The notes beneath the pieces are model-generated. The model saw only the letters and a program-made list of their open reading frames with translations, made no database searches and was not told where the DNA came from. The translations under genes and the position numbers were made by a program. 64,000 nucleotides of DNA, from NCBI GenBank assembly GCA_030673845.1, contig JAUTCQ010000012.1, positions 243,218-307,217 on the forward strand, given 5' to 3'. The DNA is from Verrucomicrobiota bacterium JB022 (GTDB taxonomy: Bacteria > Verrucomicrobiota > Verrucomicrobiia > Opitutales > Oceanipulchritudinaceae). Shown one piece after another: positions 17,401-26,153 of this stretch (positions within the stretch are counted from its first letter, which is position 1; each line of letters begins with the position of its first letter).

Positions 17401-18021
17401 GCTTCGGGCGCTGTCCTCCGGGTGGACGAGTTGGGACCATTTGGCGACATCGTCTCCCAGGTCGTCCTCCGCGTAGCCGAGGAACTCGCGCCAGCGGTCG
17501 GAGATGGAGAGCTTGCCGGCCGGGAGGTCGAGCACCCAGAGGCCGTCGCCGCTGGACTCGAGGGCAAACTGCCAGCGCGCATCGCTGTCGAGCAGCGCCT
17601 GCTTCCATTTTTCGCGCTCTTCTACCTGCTGCGTGATCTCACGCAGGGCCAGCAGGCCGTGGCACAGGCTGCCTTCTTCGTCGCTCACGGCAGTTACCAC
17701 GAGGGCGAAGCAGCGGCGCAATCCCGTGGGCGCCAGAAAACAGCCTTCGCCTTCCCAGCGCGCATGTTGCCGCAGGGCCACCACAACTTTGCGCCACTCC
17801 CAGGGCAGCCGGGTGGTGTCGAACAGTGTCTCCAGTGGGTGGCCGACAAGGGCGGATGCCTCTTGGCCAAAGATGCCCGCCATCGACGCACTGACTGCGG
17901 TAATCTCCCCTTCCAGGTTCAAAACGGCCGAAACCACCTCTGAGGCTACCAGCGCCGCAAGTATTCGCTCATTGCAGAGATCGGCGGTGGAGACCTGAAG
18001 CGTCCGGGGAGAGATTTCCAT
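14461..18021 (-). CDS. Hybrid sensor histidine kinase with PAS repeats, two receivers and an Hpt domain
   Basis: About 1186 residues from the ATG at 18021 (a TTG 11 codons upstream is less likely). Order: divergent PAS (about 30-130), three PAS/PAC units (about 145-265, 275-395, 400-525), a HisKA box with the phospho-acceptor His551 (SHEIRTP), HATPase (NAIKF, DTGIGIP, GGTGLGL), receiver 1 (about 785-910), receiver 2 (about 930-1045, acceptor Asp981 in [11 protein letters not shown]) and Hpt with His1126 ([13 protein letters not shown]). In receiver 1 the acceptor position is Glu841 ([11 protein letters not shown]), so it is a pseudo-receiver. No transmembrane segment: a cytoplasmic sensor of ArcB/BarA-like phosphorelay design. 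Output regulator unknown. Confidence 0.93.
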   Translation of the reverse strand: MEISPRTLQVSTADLCNERILAALVASEVVSAVLNLEGEITAVSASMAGIFGQEASALVGHPLETLFDTTRLPWEWRKVVVALRQHARWEGEGCFLAPTGLRRCFALVVTAVSDEEGSLCHGLLALREITQQVEEREKWKQALLDSDARWQFALESSGDGLWVLDLPAGKLSISDRWREFLGYAEDDLGDDVAKWSQLVHPEDSARSMDKVLRHIAGETENFVNEQRVRCKDGTYKWILDSGKVLQRAADGSPLLLMGTLRDISERREFENRLRESEARFRGAFESSGIGMALVDLTGRWVEVNASVCRIVGYDKETLVNLTFQDITHPDDLEKDLDLLHETLDGKRSHYQMEKRYRHAEGHIVWVYLTVSLIRDGEGNPVHFVSQIEDITERRRLEEHLRETRERLSLALRIGGVGIWDWDCGGNRLTWDDQMFKLYGLTPETLVPHFDGWVERLHPEDRERTVREVSGAKEGGADFDTEFRIVTPDGCERHLRAISLVQHDAQGNPTRMLGTNWDVTDMVNQREELRRLAEKANQASEAKSQFLANMSHEIRTPMNGVIGMTHLLLDTPGLTEEQRQIAETIQSSGESLMALLNDILDFSKVESGMLELEELDFDLRKLMSELAALLRGKAAEKSLRFSCSAATEVPGRLRGDAGRLRQILLNLAGNAIKFTPAGSVQVEADLVEETEHDALIHFCVRDTGIGIPLEVQGRLFKAFTQADASTTRNYGGTGLGLAICRQLTELMGGEIGVDSEEGKGADFWFRVRLQKQAHDEEAPPETDFVGVSILVVEHDEALRLDIADRLRSWNAVPVLCSGGLAALDILYQAAEKGDPIPAVLIEQDLPRMDGFALARAIRTDEMLKRTRLVLLTEMGRADELASISTRNFDAHTFKPIRPSDLYDALAELLKSGDNRVVDEMAARMRRLQSCGARVLLAEDNHVNQAVACGILNRFGLRVDVVANGVEALESLASIPYDLVLMDVQMPELDGLEASRAIRLREKRSGCPKVPIVAMTAHARPEDREQCLQAGMDDYVAKPISPPELASVLDRWLCAQTAVQEAAAHRQPTAVPTRPLVDFDEVLNRMMRDEGLMEGVLNIALSESTHVMRQIQSAFNQRDFSKAAAYVHSLKGLAGNAGLAQLGHLAETMQTMLHEGREAQAVQIVPELATVHTATLRAIERFLDRPEV

Positions 18022-18199
18022 GGGGGAGAAACGAAAACGGGAACTGCCCTGCAAATTCGTCTGACTTGCAGCTTTTTTTAGCCTATTTCACGTATTTCAT
18101 TTGTAAAAAGAGGATTTTTCAACCGCCGATTACACCGGGCGGTAAAACGGTAGGCCTTCTCAGGTATTTTCACCCCCGATTACGGGTAATCCTGCCCCC

Positions 18200-20188
18200 T
18201 CAGGAACGCCCTCCGAAGAAGGAATACGGGTCTTTTTCCGCTTCTTCCTCTATCTCCAGCTCTTCTTCCCGAGCTTCCTCCTGGCGGGGCTGAGCCTTTG
18301 CAGGGCCAGGCTTGGGGGCGCCCGCTCCGGGGGCACTGGGCTTCGCCCCGCGTTCGTCCCGCCGGCCAAGGATCATGAGCGTCAGCGCTTCGATGTTTTC
18401 CCGCATCGAGGCCGCTTGTGCCTGGAGTTCATGCGCGGCAGCCGAAGATTCTTCGGCCACGGCGGCAGTGGATTGCGTGGCTTCGCTGGCTTGAGCGACC
18501 GCGCGGTTGATCTCGTCGGCTCCTCGTGCCTGTTCGGTCGAAGCGGAGGCGATGCCGCCGATCAGGCCGCCCACTTCGTTTACGTGCTGGCGGATGCGGT
18601 CGAAATCGCCGCTGACGGCCTCAACCAGCCGGGAGCCTAGCTGGCTCTTGTTGGCAGCATCTTCGATCAGCCCCGAGGTGGAGCGGGAGGCTTCGCTGGC
18701 CCGCTGCGCCAGGCTACGCACCTCATCGGCCACGACGGCAAAACCGGCCCCGGCCTCTCCGGCGCGCGCGGCCTCGACGGCGGCGTTGAGCGCGAGGATG
18801 TTGGTCTGGAAGGCGATCTCGTCGATGGTCTTGATGATCTTTTGCGTCTGATTGCTCGCGTCCTTGATCTCGCCCATCGAGGTCGTCAACTGCACGATGT
18901 TCTGGCCCGCGTTGTTGAGGGTCTTGAGGGCATCGTCCATCAAGTGGGCGGCGGAGCTGGCGTTGTCCGAATTCTGGCGCGTCATGGAGGCAAACTCCTC
19001 CACGCTGGAAGAGGTCTGCGTGAGGCTGGCCGCCATCTCCGAAGCGCTCTCGGCCTGGCGCTCGCCTACGGCAGAAACTTGATGCGAGGCGGAATTGACT
19101 TCCGAAGCGGCGGCGCGCAGCGAGCTGGAAATGCGCGAAATGCCGCGCACCGTGGAGGCGATGATCACCGTGGTGATGCCTGCCAGCACGAGGATGCAGG
19201 CGATCGCAATGCCGACCGACCAGTAGAGCGTGCGGTTGGCCTCGGCCAGGACGACTCCGCTGGGGATGGTGACGCCCATGGCCCAGAGTTCCGGCTGCCC
19301 CCGCAACTTCAGGGGCATGAACACGCCAATTTGCGGTTCGCCGTCCAGCTCGGTGGTCAGGAACACGCGCTCGCCGTCGGAGACCCGCGCCATCACGCCA
19401 TCGGCACTGGCAGCATCAAGGGGCGTGCCTACTTTTGAAAAATCGGGGTGGCCCACGAGGTTGCCGCTGGGCGTGGCCATCATCACCTGTCCTACGTCCA
19501 TCGGCTTGAGCTTGGCCGCCTGCGCGGAAATATCCGAGAGGTTGAGGTCGACCCCTGCCACCCCCACCGCCTTGCCGTCTACATGGATCGGCAGGCAGAC
19601 GGATGTGATGAAGACTTCCTTGCCGCCGACGGCATACATGTAGGGCTCGATCACCACTTGCCGCTCTTCGTGCAGCGGCTTGAGGTAGTAGTCGCCCGCG
19701 CCTTCGACCGTATAGTCGATCAGCGGCTCGGCCGAGATCTTCCCATCGGCGCGGAAGACGTAGGGCACAAAGCGTCCGGTGCTGTCGTGGTAAGGTGCCA
19801 CCTCGCGAAATGCCTCGTCCTGGCCGTCGAACGCGTTGGGCTCGAAACAGACCCAGGTCGCCAGTAACTCCGAATTACCCTCCAGGATGCGCGCCAAGGT
19901 GGCGACCACCTCTTCGCGCGAGAGCTGCGCCTTGCCCGCCATCAAGCCTTCCAGCACATGGGCCATGTTTTGCGACACGACCAGACCATCGTCGAGCACT
20001 GCGCTCAGCTGAGCCCCGTATAGCGCCCCCGATTGCGCGGCAAGCTCTTGCGCGTTATGACGGGCTGCCGAGTAAGACCGGTAGCCAAGAAATGCAATCG
20101 ACAATGCGAATGCAACTGCGGTGGAAAATGCAACGGAATAGACCAGCCGCTGCGAGAGGCTCAGCCTTCCAAAAAATCGTTTGACCAT
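18200..20188 (-). CDS. Methyl-accepting chemotaxis protein with a periplasmic Cache domain
   Basis: A 662-residue chemoreceptor: TM1 about 14-36, a large periplasmic dCache-type sensor (about 40-305, with [10 protein letters not shown] and [19 protein letters not shown]), TM2 about 316-342, and a cytoplasmic signalling domain with the CheA/CheW hairpin [26 protein letters not shown] (split here: [13 protein letters not shown] and [13 protein letters not shown]). The C-terminus is Pro/Glu-rich, without a NWETF tether. Senses a small ligand in the periplasm, identity unknown. A sigma-28-like promoter lies just upstream. Confidence 0.94.
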   Translation of the reverse strand: MVKRFFGRLSLSQRLVYSVAFSTAVAFALSIAFLGYRSYSAARHNAQELAAQSGALYGAQLSAVLDDGLVVSQNMAHVLEGLMAGKAQLSREEVVATLARILEGNSELLATWVCFEPNAFDGQDEAFREVAPYHDSTGRFVPYVFRADGKISAEPLIDYTVEGAGDYYLKPLHEERQVVIEPYMYAVGGKEVFITSVCLPIHVDGKAVGVAGVDLNLSDISAQAAKLKPMDVGQVMMATPSGNLVGHPDFSKVGTPLDAASADGVMARVSDGERVFLTTELDGEPQIGVFMPLKLRGQPELWAMGVTIPSGVVLAEANRTLYWSVGIAIACILVLAGITTVIIASTVRGISRISSSLRAAASEVNSASHQVSAVGERQAESASEMAASLTQTSSSVEEFASMTRQNSDNASSAAHLMDDALKTLNNAGQNIVQLTTSMGEIKDASNQTQKIIKTIDEIAFQTNILALNAAVEAARAGEAGAGFAVVADEVRSLAQRASEASRSTSGLIEDAANKSQLGSRLVEAVSGDFDRIRQHVNEVGGLIGGIASASTEQARGADEINRAVAQASEATQSTAAVAEESSAAAHELQAQAASMRENIEALTLMILGRRDERGAKPSAPGAGAPKPGPAKAQPRQEEAREEELEIEEEAEKDPYSFFGGRS

Positions 20189-20223
20189 GATCTGGAACCA
20201 GTTAAGGGATTTTTATAGCCCTT

Positions 20224-20250
20224 ATTTCGGTCAAAAATGGGCAGGGTTTA
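20224..20250 (-). promoter_or_regulatory. Putative sigma-28 (FliA-type) promoter of the chemoreceptor gene
   Basis: On the minus strand TAAA (20247-20250) is followed after exactly 15 bases by ACCGAAAT (20224-20231), sharing the CCGA core of the flagellar consensus TAAA-N15-GCCGATAA. The predicted start would give a leader of about 25 bases. Confidence 0.45.
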
Positions 20251-20352
20251 GCCGCGTGTTTTTCCAAGCGCCTGCATAGCACCGTCAGGCTGCGGCAGGC
20301 AGGCGTGGGCCCGAAGTCCCGTCGCACAGAGGTTCATCGTCGAAAAAGTGCA

Positions 20353-20385
20353 CAAAAAAGCCCGGAGTCTTCGAAAGGCCGGGCT
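20353..20385 (-). terminator. Terminator after tRNA-His
   Basis: On the minus strand AGCCCGG (20379-20385) pairs with CCGGGCT (20359-20365) and runs into a T-tract (20354-20359). It lies 26 bases after the tRNA CCA end. Confidence 0.9.
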
Positions 20386-20410
20386 TACACGTGGTGGCTG
20401 AAGGGAAAAT

Positions 20411-20488
20411 TGGGGTGGCTGACCGGATTTGAACCGGCGACCCTCGGTACCACAAACCGATGCTCTAACCAGCTGAGCTACAACCACC
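20411..20488 (-). tRNA. tRNA-His (anticodon GTG), with encoded G-1 and CCA
   Basis: The minus strand folds as a cloverleaf: an 8-bp acceptor stem GGTGGTTG / CAGCCACC, D-arm with AGCTCAGCTGGTTAGAGC, anticodon stem TCGGT-TTGTGGT-ACCGA with anticodon GTG, T-arm CCGGTTCAAATCCGG, and a templated CCA. The eighth acceptor pair is G-1:C73, the identity mark of tRNA-His, so the extra G is encoded rather than added after transcription. Confidence 0.97.
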
Positions 20489-20503
20489 GTCTTGAAAGAT
20501 ACG

Positions 20504-20532
20504 AGTAAGCCGAATGTGCGGCAGACCGTCAA
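20504..20532 (-). promoter_or_regulatory. Possible promoter of tRNA-His
   Basis: On the minus strand TTGACG (20527-20532) is a good -35 box; 17 bases later CTTACT (20504-20509) is a weak -10. The tRNA 5' end is 16 bases further. Confidence 0.4.
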
Positions 20533-20698
20533 GGGCAAAAAGGCAGCCAGAGTCATTTTTTCGCAAAGCAGGCATGAGCACGGGATGGTGACGCTGCAAG
20601 AAGACCCACCTTCCAGCATTGCACAATCGAGGGTGCTGACTATGCTGCACGGTCGATCTCCAGCGCCGAACTCACTGGCCCATCCCGATATCCGCATT

Positions 20699-22219
20699 AT
20701 GAAGCATCCCCTGTTCTCCTGGTTGACGCAGCGCGCCGCTGGCGCCCTCTTGCACCCAACGGCCCTGCCCTCCGAGCAGGGCGTAGGCGTGTTGGGCGGG
20801 GCCGCCTACGAATTCATCGACCTGCTGCGGGCCGCCCGCATGACGTATTGGCAGGTGCTGCCGCTGGGGCCCACGGGGTATGGGGATTCTCCCTACCAGT
20901 CTTTTTCCGCCTTTGCCGGTAATCCCTACCTGATCGACCTGCAGGCGCTGGTCGAGAACGGCCTGCTGAAGACCGAGGAACTCCAGCCGCTGCGGGAGCT
21001 ACCGCGCGGTCGGGTGGACTACGCTGGGCTCTACGAGCGCAAGTGGTCGATCCTGAGCCTGGCTTACGAACGGTTCAAGGGCCAGCATTCCGACACCGTT
21101 GCCGACTACGGCTCGTTTGACGCCTTCTGCGACGCGCAGGGCGATTGGCTCCAGCCGTTTGCGGAGTTCATGGCGGTCAAGGCGCACTTCGGCGGTCGCT
21201 TCTGGGGCGAGTGGCCGGAGCATATCCGCCAGCGCCCCCAGAATGGCGATCACGATCTCTTGCGGGAGCTGAAGGACTCGATCCGCGCACACCAGTTTTA
21301 CCAATACCTCTTCTTCGGCCAGTGGAAGAACCTGAAGCGCTACGCCAACGACCATGGGGTGCAGATCGTGGGCGATGCTCCGATCTTCGTCGCGCTCGAC
21401 AGCGCAGACGTGTGGAGCAACCCCGACCAGTTTGAGCTGCGCACCGATGGTCGGCCGGCATGCGTCGCCGGAGTCCCGCCAGACTACTTCTCCCCCACCG
21501 GTCAGCTCTGGGGCAACCCCTTGTATGCGTGGGACCGTATGCGTGCCGATGGCTACAGCTGGTGGCTGAGCCGCCTAGAGCGCAACCTGCAGACTTTCGA
21601 CGTGCTGCGCCTCGACCACTTCCGTGGTTTTTACGACTACTGGGCCATCCCCTCCGAGGCCAAGGATGCCCGCAGCGGCGAGTGGCGCAAGGGCCCGGCG
21701 CTCGACCTCTTCCGCACGCTGCACCGCCACTTCCCGCAGGCGCAGATCATTGCCGAAGACTTGGGCGACCTCAGCCAAGCGGTGTTCGACTTCCGCGACC
21801 AGACGGGGCTGCCCGGCATGGCGATCCTCCACTTCGCCTTTGGCGGCGAGGGCGACAACCTCTACCTGCCCCACAACCTGCAGCCCAACAGCGTGATCTA
21901 CCCGGGCGTGCACGACAACGACACGACCAAGGGCTGGTACCACAGCGCGCCGGAGCAGGCCAAAGACCACGTGCGCCGTTACTTGCGCGTGAGCGGCGAA
22001 GATATCGCCTGGGACCTCGTGCGCACGTCCTACGCCTCCGTCAGCCGCCTTGCGATCATCCAGGTGCAGGATCTCCTGAGCCTGGGCACGGAGGCCCGCT
22101 TCAACACGCCGGGCACCGCCATGGGCAACTGGCAATGGCGCCTGCAGGACGACCAGATGGGGCAGCTGCATGGGCATGCACCCTATCTGAAGGAAATCGC
22201 CGAACTCTATTACCGGTAA
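20699..22219 (+). CDS. malQ: 4-alpha-glucanotransferase (amylomaltase, GH77)
   Basis: Transfers 1,4-glucan segments between maltooligosaccharides or glycogen chains in the cytosol. The 506-residue length fits GH77. Visible are QVLPLGPTGYGDSPYQSFSAFAGNP in two parts (LPLGPTGYGDSPYQ; SFSAFAGNP), IVGDAPIFVALDSADVW, the catalytic-nucleophile region VLRLDHFRGF, the acid/base region IIAEDLG and HDNDTTKGWY. The start ATG at 20699 fits the family N-terminus (HPLFSWLTQRAAG); in-frame upstream sequence is not family-like. Stands alone, upstream of tamB. Confidence 0.95.
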   Translation: MKHPLFSWLTQRAAGALLHPTALPSEQGVGVLGGAAYEFIDLLRAARMTYWQVLPLGPTGYGDSPYQSFSAFAGNPYLIDLQALVENGLLKTEELQPLRELPRGRVDYAGLYERKWSILSLAYERFKGQHSDTVADYGSFDAFCDAQGDWLQPFAEFMAVKAHFGGRFWGEWPEHIRQRPQNGDHDLLRELKDSIRAHQFYQYLFFGQWKNLKRYANDHGVQIVGDAPIFVALDSADVWSNPDQFELRTDGRPACVAGVPPDYFSPTGQLWGNPLYAWDRMRADGYSWWLSRLERNLQTFDVLRLDHFRGFYDYWAIPSEAKDARSGEWRKGPALDLFRTLHRHFPQAQIIAEDLGDLSQAVFDFRDQTGLPGMAILHFAFGGEGDNLYLPHNLQPNSVIYPGVHDNDTTKGWYHSAPEQAKDHVRRYLRVSGEDIAWDLVRTSYASVSRLAIIQVQDLLSLGTEARFNTPGTAMGNWQWRLQDDQMGQLHGHAPYLKEIAELYYR

Positions 22220-22235
22220 AAACCGTTCGCCTCAT

Positions 22236-22257
22236 TCCGGTTGAATTCCCAACCGGA
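22236..22257. other. Hairpin between malQ and tamB
   Basis: TCCGGTT (22236-22242) and AACCGGA (22251-22257) form a 7-bp inverted repeat with an 8-base loop. No T-run follows, so a terminator role is weak. Confidence 0.35.
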
Positions 22258-22274
22258 TTGGGGTTGCTTGTCGC

Positions 22275-25200
22275 GTGGAGAAAAAGACCCGCAAGAGATT
22301 TCGCTGGGTGGGCGGCGGCCTCGGGCTGATCGGCCTGTTGATCCTGGCCCTGCTCGGCGCGCACCCGTGGCTGATCGAGTGGCTCACCCCCTGGGCGCTG
22401 GAGAAGGCTGGCTTGCAGGCCGATTCCGTGAGCGTGCAGGGCTACCGTGCGCTGCGCCTCCAAGGCGTCGAAGGCACCGTCTCCGGCTATCGGATCGAGG
22501 GCGAAACGGCGGAGGTGCCCCTGCTCTTCCCGTATGGTTCGTTCTTCCTCGCCGACGAGGGTGAAAAGACGGATGACGTGCTGATCCAGCTGCGCGGGTG
22601 GTCGGTGGCAAAAGTCGAACCGCCCAAGGATGACGACCCCGACCAGGAGCGCTCCACCCCCCGCCGCGTAGCGCGTCTGATCGACCAGTTGATGCCGCGC
22701 CTGCAGCAGTATCTGCCCGGCACCCAGCTCGAAAACATCCGCTATGCGGGCTACGAAAGCTCGTGGCAGGTGAGGGTGCAGCAGGCCCAATGGCAACCGG
22801 TCGCAGAGGCTTTGCAGGCCGAAGGCACTTTCGTCCGCAACGAAGAGGAGCATCCCTTTACCGTGGGCATCGACCGGGGGGAGCGCTGGACTTACGCGCT
22901 GAACTTTGCGAGCCCCAATCCCTCGATTCGCCTTGAGGGCAGCGCCACGCTGGCCCCGACCGGCTGGCAGGTAGCGCTCGACGGCAACCTCTACGGCGGC
23001 CCCACCGAGATTTCGGCTCAACTGCCGGAAAGTGCGTGGCTGCCCAGCGCCGCTCATCTTGCCTGGCAAAACCCGAGCGAAGAGATCGTCGCGCTGACCT
23101 CTCGTGGCGTCGAGCTGGAGCAAGGGCAGTTGCAACTGGATTGGGATGGCACGCGCTGGGCCGTAAACACCCAAGGCAACGGCACCTACACGCGCGAAGA
23201 TCGCGAGCCGACGCCGTGGGAGCTGCTGCTGGTCGCGGAATCCCCCGGCGCCCCCACCCTGCAGATCCAGCAGCTGGAAGTGGAGACACAGTGGGCGGAT
23301 GCACAGCTGCGCAGCCCCGTGTCGCTGAACTGGCAGACGTACGAGCTGGATGCGCCCGCCCAACTCCGCGCCCGCGTGCCCCTGCAGCCTTACATGAAAG
23401 AAGGCGAATGGCCGCCCCTGCTGGTCAACCTGCGGGCCCGGCCGTTGCGGCGGGCGCAAGGTCTGGAATACCGGGCGGACTTCCACCTGCCTGATAATGC
23501 CTCTCTGCCCGGCCACGTGCAGCTGAATGGCACTTTTGAACAAGGCCAACTGGTGCTCGAAGCCCTGCAGGCCGATTTGCAGGACGTAGGCACCTTGAGC
23601 GGCCATGCCCGAGCCAAGCGGGGCGAAGAGGGCTTTGAGCTGGAGCAGGTGCAACTGGGCTGGGACTTCGATGGCGAGGCCTTGCGCGCCCGCGTCCCTC
23701 AGCTTGAAAAGGTGATTTTCACCCGCACGACAGGGCAGATCAATGGCCAAGGCGCGTGGCCCGACTTCCAATATGAAGGCGAAGTGCAGCTCAGCCAGCT
23801 CGATGTGGCGCAGGTGCCGCCGCTGGATGTGAATCTGGAACTGCAGGGGCGCGGCATGGAGCAGGTGTCGCTGCAGCCGGAGATCCTCCGAGATGAGGCC
23901 AACCGCGTGCAACTGGCGGTGCAGGTGCAGCGCTCGGCCCAACAACTGGGCGTGCAGGTGCAACAACTCCAATGGCACCACGGCAGCGCAACCGTGCAAC
24001 TGGCGGAGCCTTTTAGCGTCAGCCTGCCACAAGGGGACGACTTTCGCGTGAACTGGACGGCCGCCCGCCTGACCGGCCCGGAAACGGCACCGGGCTTGAA
24101 CTGGGAGGCCGGGAAGTGGTCGACGGCCAACGGTGGCAACCTGAAGCTGTCGCTCGACCGCTGGGTGGGCGACTGGTTGCAGCCTTGGCTCGAAGCCGAA
24201 CTGCCGCGGGCGGGCGTCGAACGGCTGGCGGTCGACCTGCGAACCGAAGACGACTCGGTGGTGGGTAAGCTGCAGGCCGCCGGCACCTATTACATCGAGG
24301 AGCAAGATGTGCCCGTGCGCGCGCAGATCCAGCTGCAGCCGGGCTTGGCTGTCTTCGACTCCCTCCAGGTGGGCTTGGCGGAGCGCCCCATCCTCAATGC
24401 CCAAGGCTCCCTGCCCTTCAGCCTCGGCTACGCGGAGCGGAAGTTCAGCTACGAGCTGCAGACGGAGGCCGGCTTTGAATTTCGCCTCGACTTGAACCTC
24501 GACCGCCCCCGGGTGCGTCGGGTGCTGGAGCCGCTGGGGATCGTGCTGGGCGGGGCCGATGCCACGATCGACCTGGAGGGCAGCATCGCCGCACCGGTCG
24601 GCCAGATCCGCCTGCGCGCGCAGACGATCGACTACGACCATGCGAGCCTGAAAGAGCCCATCCGCCTCGACGACCTGAACCTAAATGCGCGCATCCGCGA
24701 AAACGCGATCGATGTGCCGCTGCTCGCATTTACCCTGCGCCAATACAATGGCGACTATGTGCGCATGAGCCTGCGTGCGCGCAACTTCAGCCTGCCGGAG
24801 ATCATCCAGCACCCGGGAGAAGCACAATGGCAGGAGATCGATTATCTGGCCGATATCGAGCGCCTGCCCGTGGCCGCCTTGATGCCGGTGGCCAACCAGA
24901 TCCTGCAGCCGCAGGGCTCTCTTTCGGGCGAAGTGCGCTGGCGCGGTCAATCGTTCCGGCCGGGCACGCTCGACTTTGAAAACCTCGCCTTCAAACCGAT
25001 GGGGGGCGGTCTGACATTGCGCTCGTTTGGCGGTCAACTGGGGCTCGACGGGCGCACGGTGACGCTCAACGACGTTTCCGGCCAGTGGAGCGGCCAGCCC
25101 CTGCGCTTTGGCGGGCACTTGAATTTCGACAACCTGCAGGCACCCAAGGGCGAGTTGACGCTGCAGGGCGACCGCCTCGAACTGGTGCGCCAGGCCGGTC

Positions 25201-26033
25201 TGCTCCTGCGCGGCGATATCGACGTTAAGGCCAACATCCAGAACGGGCTGCAGCAGGTGGGCATCGCCGGCGGCGTGACGCTGCACGACAGTATGCTACT
25301 GCGCGACATGCGCGACCTCCTGCGCTCCGGCCCGGCCAGCGCCGCCAGCAAGCCGCCCTTCTTTGCCGTCGCCGCCAAGCCTTACCATGCATGGACGCTC
25401 GACCTCGACATCCGGGGCGACCAGTTCATGCGCATCCAGGCCCCGTTTGTCAGCGGCGAGCTGAGTGCCGACCTGCACCTGGAAGGCACGCTGGGCGACC
25501 CGCGTCTGATCGGCGACATCCCGCTGCAGCCGGGCGCGGTGCGCTTCCCCTTTGCCAAGATCCCGCTGGAGACCGCCGCCGCCCGGATCACCCTGGAAGA
25601 CCCGAGCACCGTCAAGCTGGAGGCCTCGGGCCAGGGCTACAGCTTTGGCTACGATGTGCAACTGAGCGTGAGCGGCACCATGACAGAGCCCGAGCTGCGC
25701 CTCAGCTCCACCCCTCCACTTTCCGAAGAGTCGATCCTCGTCATGCTGACCACCGGCTCGGTGCCTTCCGGCTCCAGCAGCGGCGAAGGGTCCAACGGCC
25801 TGCAGCGGGCCGGCTCGCTGGCTTATTACGTGGGGCAGGACTTGTTTAGCCCGCTCTTCCAGAGTGGCGGCTCCGAGCGGATCCGCATCATGCAGGGCGG
25901 CAGCTTGTCGCAGTTTGGCCAACGTACGACGGCGGTGGAGTTCAGCCTGAGCGACGGCTTCTCCCTCATCGGCGAATACGATGAATACGGCGACTACAAC
26001 ATCGACGTAAAGTGGGACATCTTTGAGCGCTGA
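22275..26033 (+). CDS. tamB: TamB-like translocation and assembly module protein
   Basis: A 1252-residue AsmA/TamB-class protein, anchored by one N-terminal membrane helix (about residues 14-33, GGLGLIGLLILALLGA) and otherwise a long run of beta-strands expected to form a periplasm-spanning hydrophobic groove. The C-terminal DUF490 region (about 950-1250) includes GDPRLIGDIPLQPGAVRFPF and the end DFNIDV-like strand (DYNIDVKWDIF). These proteins move phospholipids or help outer-membrane protein insertion. The gene starts with GTG and is followed by the TamA-like Omp85 gene, the usual partner, 120 bp downstream. Confidence 0.9.
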   Translation: MEKKTRKRFRWVGGGLGLIGLLILALLGAHPWLIEWLTPWALEKAGLQADSVSVQGYRALRLQGVEGTVSGYRIEGETAEVPLLFPYGSFFLADEGEKTDDVLIQLRGWSVAKVEPPKDDDPDQERSTPRRVARLIDQLMPRLQQYLPGTQLENIRYAGYESSWQVRVQQAQWQPVAEALQAEGTFVRNEEEHPFTVGIDRGERWTYALNFASPNPSIRLEGSATLAPTGWQVALDGNLYGGPTEISAQLPESAWLPSAAHLAWQNPSEEIVALTSRGVELEQGQLQLDWDGTRWAVNTQGNGTYTREDREPTPWELLLVAESPGAPTLQIQQLEVETQWADAQLRSPVSLNWQTYELDAPAQLRARVPLQPYMKEGEWPPLLVNLRARPLRRAQGLEYRADFHLPDNASLPGHVQLNGTFEQGQLVLEALQADLQDVGTLSGHARAKRGEEGFELEQVQLGWDFDGEALRARVPQLEKVIFTRTTGQINGQGAWPDFQYEGEVQLSQLDVAQVPPLDVNLELQGRGMEQVSLQPEILRDEANRVQLAVQVQRSAQQLGVQVQQLQWHHGSATVQLAEPFSVSLPQGDDFRVNWTAARLTGPETAPGLNWEAGKWSTANGGNLKLSLDRWVGDWLQPWLEAELPRAGVERLAVDLRTEDDSVVGKLQAAGTYYIEEQDVPVRAQIQLQPGLAVFDSLQVGLAERPILNAQGSLPFSLGYAERKFSYELQTEAGFEFRLDLNLDRPRVRRVLEPLGIVLGGADATIDLEGSIAAPVGQIRLRAQTIDYDHASLKEPIRLDDLNLNARIRENAIDVPLLAFTLRQYNGDYVRMSLRARNFSLPEIIQHPGEAQWQEIDYLADIERLPVAALMPVANQILQPQGSLSGEVRWRGQSFRPGTLDFENLAFKPMGGGLTLRSFGGQLGLDGRTVTLNDVSGQWSGQPLRFGGHLNFDNLQAPKGELTLQGDRLELVRQAGLLLRGDIDVKANIQNGLQQVGIAGGVTLHDSMLLRDMRDLLRSGPASAASKPPFFAVAAKPYHAWTLDLDIRGDQFMRIQAPFVSGELSADLHLEGTLGDPRLIGDIPLQPGAVRFPFAKIPLETAAARITLEDPSTVKLEASGQGYSFGYDVQLSVSGTMTEPELRLSSTPPLSEESILVMLTTGSVPSGSSSGEGSNGLQRAGSLAYYVGQDLFSPLFQSGGSERIRIMQGGSLSQFGQRTTAVEFSLSDGFSLIGEYDEYGDYNIDVKWDIFER

Positions 26034-26153
26034 GCCTGTGCCAACCGTCTCTTCCTTCAAGGCCCACGCCATGATTTTCCCTGCCCCGCCCCCACCGAAA
26101 TTTCCTCTGCTGGATGACAGCGGATGCGCCTACGCTATAGTGCTTGTGAATCG

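Noticed and set aside
18022..18199. Gap between the chemoreceptor and hybrid kinase genes searched for a c-di-GMP riboswitch or strong terminator
   Set aside because: It has a GATTAC-CC-GTAATC palindrome and a weak ACCGCC/GGCGGT stem without a T-run, but no GEMM consensus.
22101..24641. A very long minus-strand open frame opposite tamB and the end of malQ
   Set aside because: His/Gln/Leu-rich translation typical of the antisense of a GC-rich gene; the plus strand encodes clear malQ and tamB proteins.
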